A stretch of DNA of 64,000 nucleotides, taken from contig CAYSCW010000001.1 of the NCBI GenBank assembly GCA_964429795.1, positions 202,556-266,555 of the forward strand, written 5' to 3'. The translations under genes were made by a program, and so were the position numbers. The notes under the pieces are model-generated. The model ran no database searches. It worked only from the letters and a program-made list of their open reading frames with translations, and was not told the DNA's origin. This document shows, in pieces, positions 54,501-62,663 of the stretch. Within the stretch, counting starts at the first letter, position 1. Each line of letters opens with the position of its first letter. Source of the stretch: CAYSCW01 sp964429795 (GTDB lineage Bacteria > Acidobacteriota > Aminicenantia > Aminicenantales > Aminicenantaceae).

Positions 54501-54620
54501 TGTATCAGGCATCATTTCCAGTGGAAGTTTGAGGATAGATATCACCCCGATAGTGATAAAAATGAGCATGGCCACGATGACGGAAACTGGCTTTTTTATG
54601 GAGAATTCAGGTAAATTCAT
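51519..54620 (-). CDS. RND efflux transporter, second pump of the operon
   Basis: 1033 residues, full RND length. Transmembrane helix 4 has the proton-relay Asp in MMAVGMLVDNSVVVLENIF. Further RND landmarks are the start helix (SIKKPVSVIVAMLIFITIGV), a Ser-rich loop near residue 85-95, VTASTLTTLVVFISLTFM and the TM11-12 region (FGIVVNNGIILIDHIRTLRK). It overlaps the preceding pump gene by 4 bases (ATGA). With that pump and the adaptor it probably forms one drug, lipid or peptide exporter, comparable to MdtBC where two different RND chains share a trimer. The outer-membrane channel is not encoded here. Confidence 0.9.
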   Translation of the reverse strand: MNLPEFSIKKPVSVIVAMLIFITIGVISILKLPLEMMPDTSFPGLMVQIPYPSSSPEEVERTITRPLEDTLATINNLDSLSSTSSSSSSFIHMQFKGGTNMDLATMQIRDKIDQIRDQLPDDIENIRIRRFSLNDRPVINFSVALPGDLENLYYWSENYIMQQLERIEGVANVDIRGIRNKVLTIYLKPEVFYSSSIRITDLIDTIRNNNINISAGYIEEGPMRYVTRIPGELKILEEVKNLPVSDRGLTISDVARVTYDYPVKDDFNRLDGNETVRFQIYRASNANIVDVCNKVKATMAQIKETEPALHNMTFIFYRDQSEDILESLKSLTLSGVIGGLLAIFVLLFFLRKFRTTLIIAAAIPMAMLFTFSFMYLYRAIFRANISINIISLSGLMMAVGMLVDNSVVVLENIFRLRQEKNYSPLKASTTGASEVALAVTASTLTTLVVFISLTFMSQSGFGRFMRDFALTISLALIASLLVSLSFIPLAGSRLLSGKAREKARWLIKLTSIYERVIRFTIKNWKTKLVVVGLAGGIFFSSYLIFKSIEREFMFSSDEREIDISVYMPRTFTLEEMKALFKRFEEILLLQKEELAIKHLTTEFGTRDLRQGRFRGSLELALEEEGPSVTEIKEKLKELLPRRAGIEYEYGQRFGRGGHFHGISVELIGLDYTKLTELAPMVIEKLKPIKNVEDITSDLEGGDTQLMVQVDRKKAESSGVSSRMVARTISSSLSERPIGKFKTENREIDIILKIQGEDGFSEEDLRNISLPTQSTRIPLSAISTFSYQMGSTSIRKENKKSKLIIRINTKSQGMMAISEDISKVMSTIRFPEGYTWSLGSGWRRFQESQGESNLAIILAIIFIYIIMASLFESFMHPFTILLTVPLAMFGVAIIFTLTNITLNTTSYLGLLVLFGIVVNNGIILIDHIRTLRKSGMSKKEAIVQGGKDRMRPIIMTAITTIFGVLPLALPFLLPQFFQAAGRRAQMWAPISVAIIGGLTTSTFFTLIFLPTFYSISDTAAARVKSILGFKNTRI

Positions 54621-57600
54621 GATTTTTTGAGGTTTGCTTTTTTAGCTGCGAGAGCCATTTTCGCACTTTTCAGGAAGCCCATCAGATGGTTTTCCTGCCC
54701 TGCAGTAGCAGTGGTTTCCCTGATCACCATGTTGTAGACCAGGGGGATAAAGATCAAGGTCAAAAATGTCCCAAAGATCAAGCCACCGATTAGAGTCAGG
54801 GCCAGAGGGATACGGATCTCGAACCCCTCCTTGTAATCCAGTGCCATGGGCAGGAGTGCAAGCACTGTAGTGATCGTGGTCATGAGGATAGGCCGCCACC
54901 GAACCTGGGCAGCGGTTTTGATGGCTTCCACCTTGGGCATTCCTTGTTTTTGCAGCTTTCCGATGTAGTCCACCAGCACGATGGCATTGTTGACGATGAT
55001 GCCTGAGAGAATGATCAGGCCGATGAGCACGATCACGTTGATGGACATACTGGACACGAGCCCGATGATCACCACTCCGGTAAGACCGAGCGGGATGGTG
55101 AACATGATGATGAACGGCTTTTTGAAGGATTCGAACTGGGAGGCCATGACCAGATAAACCAGGAAAACGGCCAGAAAGATGGCGAAGATCATGGAGGAGA
55201 AAGCCACATCTTGTTCCATGCTCTGTCCGGCCAGGGAGATCGAGCATTCGGGACCACAGTCTATGGTAGCTGCTGCCGCCATGACCTTTTCTTTGGCGGC
55301 ATCCAGGGAGATTCCTGAGATATTACTGGTGATGACTGCGGATTTTTGCTGGAGGATACGGCGGATTTCCGCCGGGCCTTCTTTGATGCGGATCTCGGCC
55401 AGCGCTTTCAGGGGAACCATCATACCCAGGCCATTGCGGATATTGATCCGGCTGATCTTGTCGACGCGGTCGCGGGAATCCTCCGAAAGGCGAACCCGAA
55501 TATCCACCTCTCGGTCGCTCTCGATGAAGCGTGTGGCGACCTCGCCCTCGATTTTATTCCTAATCTGGGCTCCCACCGAATTGATGGTTATGTCCTGGGA
55601 AGCAAGGACAGCGCGGTTGAAGATGATCTGGATTTCCGGATATCCTTCCTCCATGGAGGACTTCAGGTCGATGATTTCCTGCGCACCCCGGAGCTTCTCC
55701 AGGAGTTCGTCGGAGACAAGCTTGATCCTGTCCAGGTCGTTACCTGAGACGACTACTTCCAGAGGGGCTTTGAAGGAGAAAAGGCGGGGTTTGTAGACAT
55801 TGACTTTGGTCGTGTGGAACTTTTCCAGGTCGGCTCTAACCCGATTCATGATCCGGTCTTCCTTTTTACCCAGGATACCTGGTTTCAGGCGTATGGTGAA
55901 CTCGGAGAGGTTTTCTCTCTCTTCCTGGAAGGAGATACCACCCCGGGATCCTTTTCCGATGAGCTCGTAAATGCTGTCGATTTCGTCATATTTTTTCAGG
56001 GTCTCGTAGATGTCCGAAGTGATGGCGGTGTTTTCTTTGAGGGAAGTTCCGGGTTGAAACTCGACATTGATTATAAATTCTCCCTGGGAGATAACCGGGA
56101 TCAGTTCCTGTCCCATGAAACGGATCATAAAGATGGCGATGGCAAAGAGTGCGATGACAGAGACGAAAATGATTTTTCTTCGTACAAAAGAGATGTCCTG
56201 CGCTTTTTTATAGCCAAGATAGAGTTGGTTGTATACTTTGTCCACAGGTTTGAACAGGAACTTCAGAGCTCCTGTCAACCACTGTCGGGCGTTTTCGCGG
56301 TGCAAGGTTGCATTGAGCATGGGAACGAGTGTCAAGGAAACGACAAGAGAAGCCAGCAGAGAGTAGGTCACTGTGAGAGCCATGTCTTTGAACAACTGGC
56401 CGGCGATGCCCTCCACAAACACTATGGGGAAAAATACTGCCACAGTAGTGAATGTGGAGGCAGTCACAGCTCCGGCCACCTCGGATGTACCCTGAAGGGC
56501 GGCATTGTACAGGTCCACACCATTTTCACGGTAACGCTGGATGGACTCCAGCACCACGATGGAGTTATCCACCAGCATCCCGATCCCGAGCGCCAATCCG
56601 CCAAGCGAGATGATGTTCAAGGAGATATTGGAGGAATACATGAAGAAGAATGTGATGATGACGGAAATGGGTATGGCAGCCCCGATGATCAGGGTGCTGC
56701 GCAGGTTCTTCAAGAAGTAAAGCAGGACCAGGATGGCCAGTATGCCCCCGATAAGGGCGGTGTGCTTGACTTCCTGGATGGTGTTTTTGATGAATTTGGC
56801 CTGATTCGTTATGATCAGATAATCCATATCCCGTGGTTTCAGGATGTTCTCCTGAACCGTCTTTAGTCTGTCGGTGACGGCATTAACCACCGAGACCGTG
56901 TTGGCATCGGCTGCCCGGTAGATGGCAGCTTCGATGCATTCCCTGCCGTTGATGAGCGAGATGACTTTGCGCTCTTTGTGGCCGCGGTACACATCTGCCA
57001 GGCTGCCCAGGGTAATTTGGACATCTCCCCTTTTTTCGATAATGATGTCATTGATTTCCTCAACGGTTTTGAATTGATTAACGGTCCGGACCAGAAACTG
57101 GCTGTCCTTTTGTTTCAGAATCCCGGCGGAAAGATTAACGTTTTCCTGCTCCAGTCGGTTGGCTACGGTGGTGATGGGGATATTGAGAAGACTGAGCTTC
57201 TGCTCATCGATGTCGATATGGATCTCATCCTCCAGGCCGCCGGATATAGAGCAGGCCGCGACCCCCTCGACACTTTCCAGGGCCTGTTTGACTTCCCTCT
57301 CGGCGATGTAACGGATGCGTGCCAGATCGGTATCGCCGGTCAATCCCAGTTTCATGATGGGTTCCTGGTTGGGATCGTAGCGAAGGATGACCGGTTTGGT
57401 GGCGCCTACCGGAAGGCGAAGGAGATCCAGTTTTTCTCTGAGTTTCAGGGTGGCGAAATCCATGTTGGTGTGCCAGGCGAATTCGACCGTCACCTCGGAG
57501 AGCTCCGCGCGGGAGACCGAAGAGATGCGCACGACATTGTCGACGACCCCGCAGGTCTCCTCAATAGGCTTGGAGATGATGTTCTCGATTTCTGAAGGGG

Positions 57601-57763
57601 CTGTGCCGGGGTATTCCGTCTTGATGGTGAGGGTAGGATAAGATATTTTTGGCAGTAGATTCAGGTTGAGTTTGGAGTAGGAGATAAAGCCAAAGATGAG
57701 CGCGGCTATGGTGAACATAAAGATGGACACCGGATGATTGATGGAAAATTTAACGATTTTCAT
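54617..57763 (-). CDS. RND efflux transporter, first pump of the operon
   Basis: 1048 residues. The N-terminal helix is SINHPVSIFMFTIAALIFGF. The proton-relay Asp is in LALGIGMLVDNSIVVLESIQ, with VTASTFTTVAVFFPIVFVEG and LIILSGIIVNNAIVLVDYIG further on. The two large periplasmic porter loops are complete. It overlaps the adaptor gene upstream and the second pump downstream by 4 bases each, so the three proteins are made from one message. Family function is proton-driven export from the periplasm through an outer-membrane channel. Substrate unknown. Confidence 0.9.
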   Translation of the reverse strand: MKIVKFSINHPVSIFMFTIAALIFGFISYSKLNLNLLPKISYPTLTIKTEYPGTAPSEIENIISKPIEETCGVVDNVVRISSVSRAELSEVTVEFAWHTNMDFATLKLREKLDLLRLPVGATKPVILRYDPNQEPIMKLGLTGDTDLARIRYIAEREVKQALESVEGVAACSISGGLEDEIHIDIDEQKLSLLNIPITTVANRLEQENVNLSAGILKQKDSQFLVRTVNQFKTVEEINDIIIEKRGDVQITLGSLADVYRGHKERKVISLINGRECIEAAIYRAADANTVSVVNAVTDRLKTVQENILKPRDMDYLIITNQAKFIKNTIQEVKHTALIGGILAILVLLYFLKNLRSTLIIGAAIPISVIITFFFMYSSNISLNIISLGGLALGIGMLVDNSIVVLESIQRYRENGVDLYNAALQGTSEVAGAVTASTFTTVAVFFPIVFVEGIAGQLFKDMALTVTYSLLASLVVSLTLVPMLNATLHRENARQWLTGALKFLFKPVDKVYNQLYLGYKKAQDISFVRRKIIFVSVIALFAIAIFMIRFMGQELIPVISQGEFIINVEFQPGTSLKENTAITSDIYETLKKYDEIDSIYELIGKGSRGGISFQEERENLSEFTIRLKPGILGKKEDRIMNRVRADLEKFHTTKVNVYKPRLFSFKAPLEVVVSGNDLDRIKLVSDELLEKLRGAQEIIDLKSSMEEGYPEIQIIFNRAVLASQDITINSVGAQIRNKIEGEVATRFIESDREVDIRVRLSEDSRDRVDKISRINIRNGLGMMVPLKALAEIRIKEGPAEIRRILQQKSAVITSNISGISLDAAKEKVMAAAATIDCGPECSISLAGQSMEQDVAFSSMIFAIFLAVFLVYLVMASQFESFKKPFIIMFTIPLGLTGVVIIGLVSSMSINVIVLIGLIILSGIIVNNAIVLVDYIGKLQKQGMPKVEAIKTAAQVRWRPILMTTITTVLALLPMALDYKEGFEIRIPLALTLIGGLIFGTFLTLIFIPLVYNMVIRETTATAGQENHLMGFLKSAKMALAAKKANLKKS

Positions 57764-58986
57764 TGGACCACGTCAACTTTTTGGCCGTCTTTAACCCCTT
57801 CGACTCCGACCACGACGATAACTTCGCCTCGATCCAGTCCGCTTGTCACTTCCACATAGTCTTCCTCGCTCAGACCGAGAAGAATCTCGCGCTGGGTGAC
57901 TTGATTCTGGTTCAAAACGAAGACATAGGTCTTATTTTGTTTATAGAGGATGGCTTTGCGCGGGATGACCAGGACGTTTTCTTTCATCCCGATGGCGATC
58001 CTGACTTCCACAAACATCCCCGGCTTCAGGCGGAGGGACTCATCGAGGACCTCGACGGTGACTTTGACAGTTCCCGTCTGGACGTCGACCCGTGGATTGA
58101 TCAATTTGACGGCGCCTTCGAACACTGCCCCCTTCAAAATCTCGGTCATCACCTCAGCGGCCATTCCGGTCTCAAGCTTGATGGCGTCGGATGTGGGGAC
58201 AGACACACGGATCAGCAGGGGCTTGAAATCCTCGATGGTATAAACCTGCTGGTTGGCGTTGACGCGATCGCCCACTTCGATAAGGCGCTCAGTTATATAG
58301 CCTTCGGAAAGAGCCCGGATTTTGGTCCAGTTCAGCTGGAGCTGGAGGTTTTTATAATTCTCCATGCGGTTCTGATAGTCGAGTTTCCGCTGGTTATACT
58401 GTGCTTCCTGAGTCTGGAAATCCTGTTCGGAAACGAGCTCACGCTTGATCAGTTCCTGATAGCGCAGGTAATTAGATTCGGCCTCTTCCAGGCTCAGCTT
58501 GGCCTGTTCCAGTGCAATCTTGGCCTGTTGGTAGCTGATCTTGATTTCCGTATCGTCGAGAAGAGCCAGGACATCGTTTTCTTTGACATAGGCGCCTTCT
58601 TCTTTCACGATCTCTTTGATATAGGCGGAAAGACGGGAGAATATCTCCACTTTTCTTTCCGGCTCTACGATGCCGTTGAGGACGAGGTAGGAGTTCAGGT
58701 TTTTCCGCTGGACCGGTGCCACACTCACCGGGACAGAGGCAACCTCACCACTCCGGACTTGAGCCAGAATTTCCTGGATCCTGTCCTTTGGGATGCGTCC
58801 GGATTTGATGGCTTCTTTCAAATTGTCGGGAATATCGAGTTTATCAACGTCGATGTCCTCGCCTCTCTGCGGTTTTGCCGGCGCGTTCGTCCCCCTGTCA
58901 GGGTCACTATCCCCGGATTTTCCGCAGCCAACAACCAGGGCAAGAAAAGCCGTAAGCATAAAGATGCATAGTTTTCGCATGGTCAC
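57760..58986 (-). CDS. RND-type periplasmic adaptor (membrane fusion) lipoprotein
   Basis: 408 residues with a lipobox (LALVVGC, Cys21). An acidic linker follows, then the barrel-sandwich/lipoyl half motif (FSRLSAYIKEIVKEEGAYVK; VLALLDDTEIKISYQQAK), an alpha-helical hairpin (LEEAESNYLRYQELIKRELV), the return strand (IRALSEGYITERLIEVGDRV) and the beta-barrel and membrane-proximal domains (PGMFVEVRIAIGMKENVLVI). It bridges the two RND pumps to an outer-membrane channel. First gene of the operon; its stop overlaps the first pump's ATG. Confidence 0.9.
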   Translation of the reverse strand: MTMRKLCIFMLTAFLALVVGCGKSGDSDPDRGTNAPAKPQRGEDIDVDKLDIPDNLKEAIKSGRIPKDRIQEILAQVRSGEVASVPVSVAPVQRKNLNSYLVLNGIVEPERKVEIFSRLSAYIKEIVKEEGAYVKENDVLALLDDTEIKISYQQAKIALEQAKLSLEEAESNYLRYQELIKRELVSEQDFQTQEAQYNQRKLDYQNRMENYKNLQLQLNWTKIRALSEGYITERLIEVGDRVNANQQVYTIEDFKPLLIRVSVPTSDAIKLETGMAAEVMTEILKGAVFEGAVKLINPRVDVQTGTVKVTVEVLDESLRLKPGMFVEVRIAIGMKENVLVIPRKAILYKQNKTYVFVLNQNQVTQREILLGLSEEDYVEVTSGLDRGEVIVVVGVEGVKDGQKVDVVQ

Positions 58987-59229
58987 TCACCTGAAAGATT
59001 CTTGATTCATTTTTTCCTGCCGAACGTTATTTTTTTCCGGATCGATCTATCCGGAAACTTTACGAACGGCCTCGTTTCCCACGTCATTCGCTTTGAATGC
59101 GGAGAAACACATTTGGACTTTAATATTATTTAGACGGAAACAGATGCAATTTCTTCCATTTTTTTTGGATAAATTACATATAATATATAAACTACAAATG
59201 TTTTTTAAGTGTTCTATCCGTAGTGAGAA

Positions 59230-60888
59230 TTATAATCCCTGTTTGTTGTTGGTATATTTCGTGATCAGTAATTTTCGAAGGGATCGATACATTTCAACTA
59301 TCTGTTCCATCTTTTCATTCGTGTAGTTAGTTAAAAACCTCTTTGCTTGATTGGGATCTTTTTTATATAACTCGAGTGCCTTTGCATCGACAGAGGCCTG
59401 TTCTTTAAAAAAACTTGACTCCAACGGATCGCGTTCTTCTCTTAAATCCTTGATCGCTTGTTGCCACTTTAAATAAAGCAAATTATCGACAAAATCGATT
59501 GCCCAACGCGCCGAATTTTCTTCAAATTTATCTGGATCGTAGGTATTGTAATAGGGCGAAATTTCTTGCACGCCGGCATAAATTGGTACATATGTGCTCA
59601 TATGCTGATTATCGAGATAAAACCAGTAGACACCGCCGATCGGATCCGGAAGCCAGCTTCTCAATTGGGCGACCATGCCGTAGCCGCCTCTGGAGACCAT
59701 CCGTCGATATACAATGTCCAACAATTCTCGCATGTCCCGGGTAGGAAAGGGAGTAGCAAGCGGACTTTTCTTCATTCCCCCTTTTCCGTCCGGAACGAAC
59801 CAATCGAAATCAGCAGTCATGTCGTAAATTGTCCCTTCAAAGACAGAGCGCTGAAAGGTGATGACATCCTGGACTGTGACTTTTTTTTCCGGCTTTACAG
59901 AAAATGGATAGATAGAAATGTCTTCAATGTATTGATGATAGGAGTCGTATCCTTGGTAAGGATGGGTCAGCTTCTTATCCGGCCACTCTTTGAAATTGGG
60001 CGCAAAAGTTGAATAGAACAACCACAGCCTGCTGATTGCCCATTCTCTTGGAGGAGGCGTGTAGGCTTTTTGCCAGATAAACGGTTCACCATTTTCTGGG
60101 TCATACCAGCCACGATCAATGGCAACCTGCTTATAATTTTTTGAGGCCATGAAATAATCGGGTCTGCTTAAATCTATTTCTTTGATAATACTCCAATTGG
60201 GTACAATGGCAATATGATCGTCTGGAATTCGCTGGGCAGCCCAGATAGCACCCAATTTACCGCTTTCAGGATCCCAGTCGGGCCCGACGCTGAATACTTC
60301 CAGCACCCATGCTTCGTTGGGATCCGCGATGCACAAGGCTTCTGATCCTGAAGCGCAAGAGGGCAGAAATCCGTATCTCTCGACCAGTGAAGTGATCAAT
60401 TTAATCGCTTCTTGTGCTGTTTTACATCGTTGAAGTGCAAACAACTGTGCTTGTTCAATGGTCATGATTTGCTTGCCTGACTTCCTGTCGACCTGTAACT
60501 CTTTCCTCTGGCTGAGTGTGCTTTCACCAATTGCCAGTTGATGTTCATTCATTTGGGGATATCCTGTGTGGAAATAAGCGAAGGTTTTCTCCACCTGCGG
60601 AATATACCCGATGATTTCTCCATAATCATGTAAGCGAGTTCGAACATTTAGCAGGCCATAATATACCGGAGCCATTTCACCCTTTTTGTAGGTCTTGGCA
60701 GGAACAACGTGAACCCTGCTTTCATCACATGCACCAGTATGAGAAGTCATGACCGAGCCATCTGCTGAGGCAAGTTTTCCTACGATTATGTCAGTGCAGG
60801 CGTCATCAGAGGAGTCTGGATGGCCTTGCGCGAGTATGAAGAAAGGAAAAGATATTACCAAAATTAAACCAATAAACCTATATTGCAT
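59230..60888 (-). CDS. C69-family dipeptidase (PepD-like, Ntn hydrolase), exported
   Basis: 552 residues. After a signal peptide (IGLILVISFPFFILA) and a short pro-segment comes the nucleophile Cys31 in DDACTDIIVGKLASADGSVM, normally exposed as N-terminus by self-cleavage. Other family segments are HTGACDESRVHVVPA, LPSCASGSEALCIADPNEAW and VYWFYLDNQHMSTYVPIYAG. It cleaves dipeptides and short peptides, probably in the periplasm. Length is normal for the family. Single gene. Confidence 0.9.
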   Translation of the reverse strand: MQYRFIGLILVISFPFFILAQGHPDSSDDACTDIIVGKLASADGSVMTSHTGACDESRVHVVPAKTYKKGEMAPVYYGLLNVRTRLHDYGEIIGYIPQVEKTFAYFHTGYPQMNEHQLAIGESTLSQRKELQVDRKSGKQIMTIEQAQLFALQRCKTAQEAIKLITSLVERYGFLPSCASGSEALCIADPNEAWVLEVFSVGPDWDPESGKLGAIWAAQRIPDDHIAIVPNWSIIKEIDLSRPDYFMASKNYKQVAIDRGWYDPENGEPFIWQKAYTPPPREWAISRLWLFYSTFAPNFKEWPDKKLTHPYQGYDSYHQYIEDISIYPFSVKPEKKVTVQDVITFQRSVFEGTIYDMTADFDWFVPDGKGGMKKSPLATPFPTRDMRELLDIVYRRMVSRGGYGMVAQLRSWLPDPIGGVYWFYLDNQHMSTYVPIYAGVQEISPYYNTYDPDKFEENSARWAIDFVDNLLYLKWQQAIKDLREERDPLESSFFKEQASVDAKALELYKKDPNQAKRFLTNYTNEKMEQIVEMYRSLRKLLITKYTNNKQGL

Positions 60889-61202
60889 TGACTCTTTCCT
60901 TTATGAATTTTTTTGTAGCGGAGTATGTGCTGTGGTTAGCATTTAATAAAGTAATTTCCGCTGGTCTTGAAGCCATTTGTTGCTATCTTGCCTGAGTTCA
61001 GGTTTGAAAGTCAAATCAACATCTCGAGCCCGATTATTTTTTTGTAAAGATCAGAAATTAAATCCAAGGCCAAATCCTACGATCCATCGACTCGCTCGAC
61101 TTCTACCGTGTGTAGGTTAGATGGGAAAAAGAGAAAGCGCAGAAAATAAGGCATTTCCCCTGTGAACTGGCGAAAAACCAGGCATTTACTAATTTATAAG
61201 GC

Positions 61203-61231
61203 TTGACATGTTTACTATTTAGGAATATATT
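61203..61231 (+). promoter_or_regulatory. Sigma-70-type promoter of the DUF4143 gene
   Basis: Perfect TTGACA (61203-61208), 17-base spacer and TATATT (61226-61231). Transcription should start near 61238, about 30 bases ahead of the ATG at 61269. Confidence 0.75.
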
Positions 61232-61241
61232 CCTAAATAGT
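61214..61241. promoter_or_regulatory. 28-bp perfect palindrome overlapping the -10 box (operator)
   Basis: The half site ACTATTTAGGAATA is followed immediately by its exact reverse complement. The centre lies inside the -10 region of the promoter at 61203-61231, so a dimeric repressor bound here would block it. It could also form a cruciform or hairpin. No regulator gene lies next to it. Confidence 0.7.
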
Positions 61242-61268
61242 TAAACTATAAAGGAGAATCATCCTGAA

Positions 61269-62429
61269 ATGCAATATGTCGAACGAAAGCTAGATATAAG
61301 TCTTGCTAATAGGCAGTCTGCGTTTTTATGGGGACCGAGGAAAACAGGCAAATCAACTTATTTGAGAAAGAGCTTTCCGCAAAGCCTGATTTATGATTTT
61401 CTTAAAACTGACTTGGCTCTGGAATTTGCCAAAAGGCCTTATCTCTTGCGCGAACAGATCTCGGCAAAAGATGAAGCCATCCTTATGCATCCAATAATTT
61501 TGGATGAAGTCCAGAAAGTGCCTAAAATTATGGATGAGGTCCATTGGCTAATCGAAAATAAAAGGTTAAATTTCATCCTCTGCGGATCAAGTGCCAGAAA
61601 ATTGAAGAGAGGGAAGGCAAATCTTCTTGGTGGAAGGGTATGGCGCTATGAGATATTTCCATTTGTGTCGGCAGAGCTTGAAAACGTAGATCTGCTGAGA
61701 GCCTTGAATCATGGCATGATTCCTGACCATTATTTGCGAGATAACTATCAAAAATCATTGAGAGGATATGTCCAAGATTATTTGAAAGAAGAGGTTTTTA
61801 ATGAGGGCCTGACACGTAATATTCCTGCATTTGCAAGGTTTTTCGATGCAGTAGGATATTCGCATGGAGAGTTGACAAATTTCTCAAACATCGCACGTGA
61901 TTGTGGTGTTGATGCTAAGACCATAAAAGAATATTATCGAATACTTGTCGATACTTTACTTGGGCAGATGGTTGAGCCCTTCAAAAAAAGGCAATCCCGT
62001 CAGATCATTGTGAAAACACCTAAATTCTATTTATTCGATGTCGGTGTGGCAGGCGCTATTATAAAGCGTCAGATATCAGAAATGAGGGGCGAATCATTTG
62101 GGAGGGCATTTGAACATTTTATCTTTACAGAAATTGTTGCACATTCCTCTTATAGTGAATTAAATTACAAGATAAATTATTGGAGAACCAAATCAGGTCT
62201 TGAGGTTGACTTTATATTAGGTGATGGGGCAGTGGGTATAGAAGTCAAGGGAACAAGCTACGTAAATCATAAGGACTTGAGGCCCCTCATCGCATTTATT
62301 GAAGAATATGCACCAAGTAAAGCCTTAGTCGTATGTAATGAAGCTGAAGAGCGTGTCATAGGACAGATCAGAGTCATGCCATGGCGGAGATTTCTTGTAG
62401 AACTTTGGGGAGGGAAGGTTATTGTCTGA
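61269..62429 (+). CDS. AAA-type ATPase with DUF4143 domain
   Basis: 386 residues. P-loop in WGPRKTGKSTYLRKS (Lys28), Walker B in HPIILDEVQKVP, sensor-like LNFILCGSSARKLKRG and the FPFVSAELENV segment typical of AAA_14. The C-terminal DUF4143 domain has LEVDFILGDGAVGIEVKGTS, a PD-(D/E)xK-like D...E-x-K arrangement. AAGGAG lies 12 bases before the ATG. Common in anaerobic bacteria and archaea, often mobile; its function is not established, though links to defence or plasmid-type modules have been suggested. It has its own strong promoter with a palindromic operator and lies next to a tRNA 3'-end remnant, which suggests recent arrival. Confidence 0.85.
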   Translation: MQYVERKLDISLANRQSAFLWGPRKTGKSTYLRKSFPQSLIYDFLKTDLALEFAKRPYLLREQISAKDEAILMHPIILDEVQKVPKIMDEVHWLIENKRLNFILCGSSARKLKRGKANLLGGRVWRYEIFPFVSAELENVDLLRALNHGMIPDHYLRDNYQKSLRGYVQDYLKEEVFNEGLTRNIPAFARFFDAVGYSHGELTNFSNIARDCGVDAKTIKEYYRILVDTLLGQMVEPFKKRQSRQIIVKTPKFYLFDVGVAGAIIKRQISEMRGESFGRAFEHFIFTEIVAHSSYSELNYKINYWRTKSGLEVDFILGDGAVGIEVKGTSYVNHKDLRPLIAFIEEYAPSKALVVCNEAEERVIGQIRVMPWRRFLVELWGGKVIV

Positions 62430-62496
62430 TGATCTGAACAGTAGCAGTGGGCTTTTAATGTTTTGATAATTATATGATAGATTGATTGAAAACAAA

Positions 62497-62525
62497 TGGT
62501 GGGCGGTGCATGATTCGAACCTGTA
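62497..62525 (-). tRNA. tRNA 3'-end remnant (T-arm, acceptor strand and CCA only)
   Basis: On the reverse strand ACAGGTTCGAATC, then ATGCACCGCCCACCA, has the T-loop TTCGAAT and a 3' CCA. The T-stem is imperfect (a G faces an A), and no matching 5' acceptor strand (GGGCGGT), D-arm or anticodon arm is found in the preceding bases. So it is only a 3' fragment, of the kind left as an attachment site by integrating elements. Confidence 0.5.
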
Positions 62526-62663
62526 ACTTCTACCGTATCACGATCTCGAATTGTGTTTAGCCAGATAAATTGAAATTTCCTGGGGCTTTTCAATAAGCGT
62601 GGAATATCCTCCTGGATCAGCGGGTTGGCCGCTCTTTTCCGGTTGGTCAATGCATCCTTCGTC

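Larger units (their letters stand above)
60889..61268. other. Intergenic region between divergent genes, with an outer-membrane protein remnant
   Basis: 380 bases. On the reverse strand, 61051-61104 reads as a short in-frame end, RASRWIVGFGLGFNF and stop, which looks like the last strand of an outer-membrane barrel with no gene in front. From 61203 the promoter and operator of the DUF4143 gene follow. The rest shows nothing. Confidence 0.35.

Noticed and set aside
55814..56866. 350-codon forward frame inside the RND operon
   Set aside because: Antisense to a full-length RND gene with intact motifs; composition typical of a shadow.
57763..58971. 402-codon forward frame
   Set aside because: Exact antisense shadow of the adaptor gene.
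62267..62650. 127-codon reverse frame overlapping the DUF4143 gene end
   Set aside because: Runs through the tRNA remnant and antisense to a supported gene; no ribosome site or domain.
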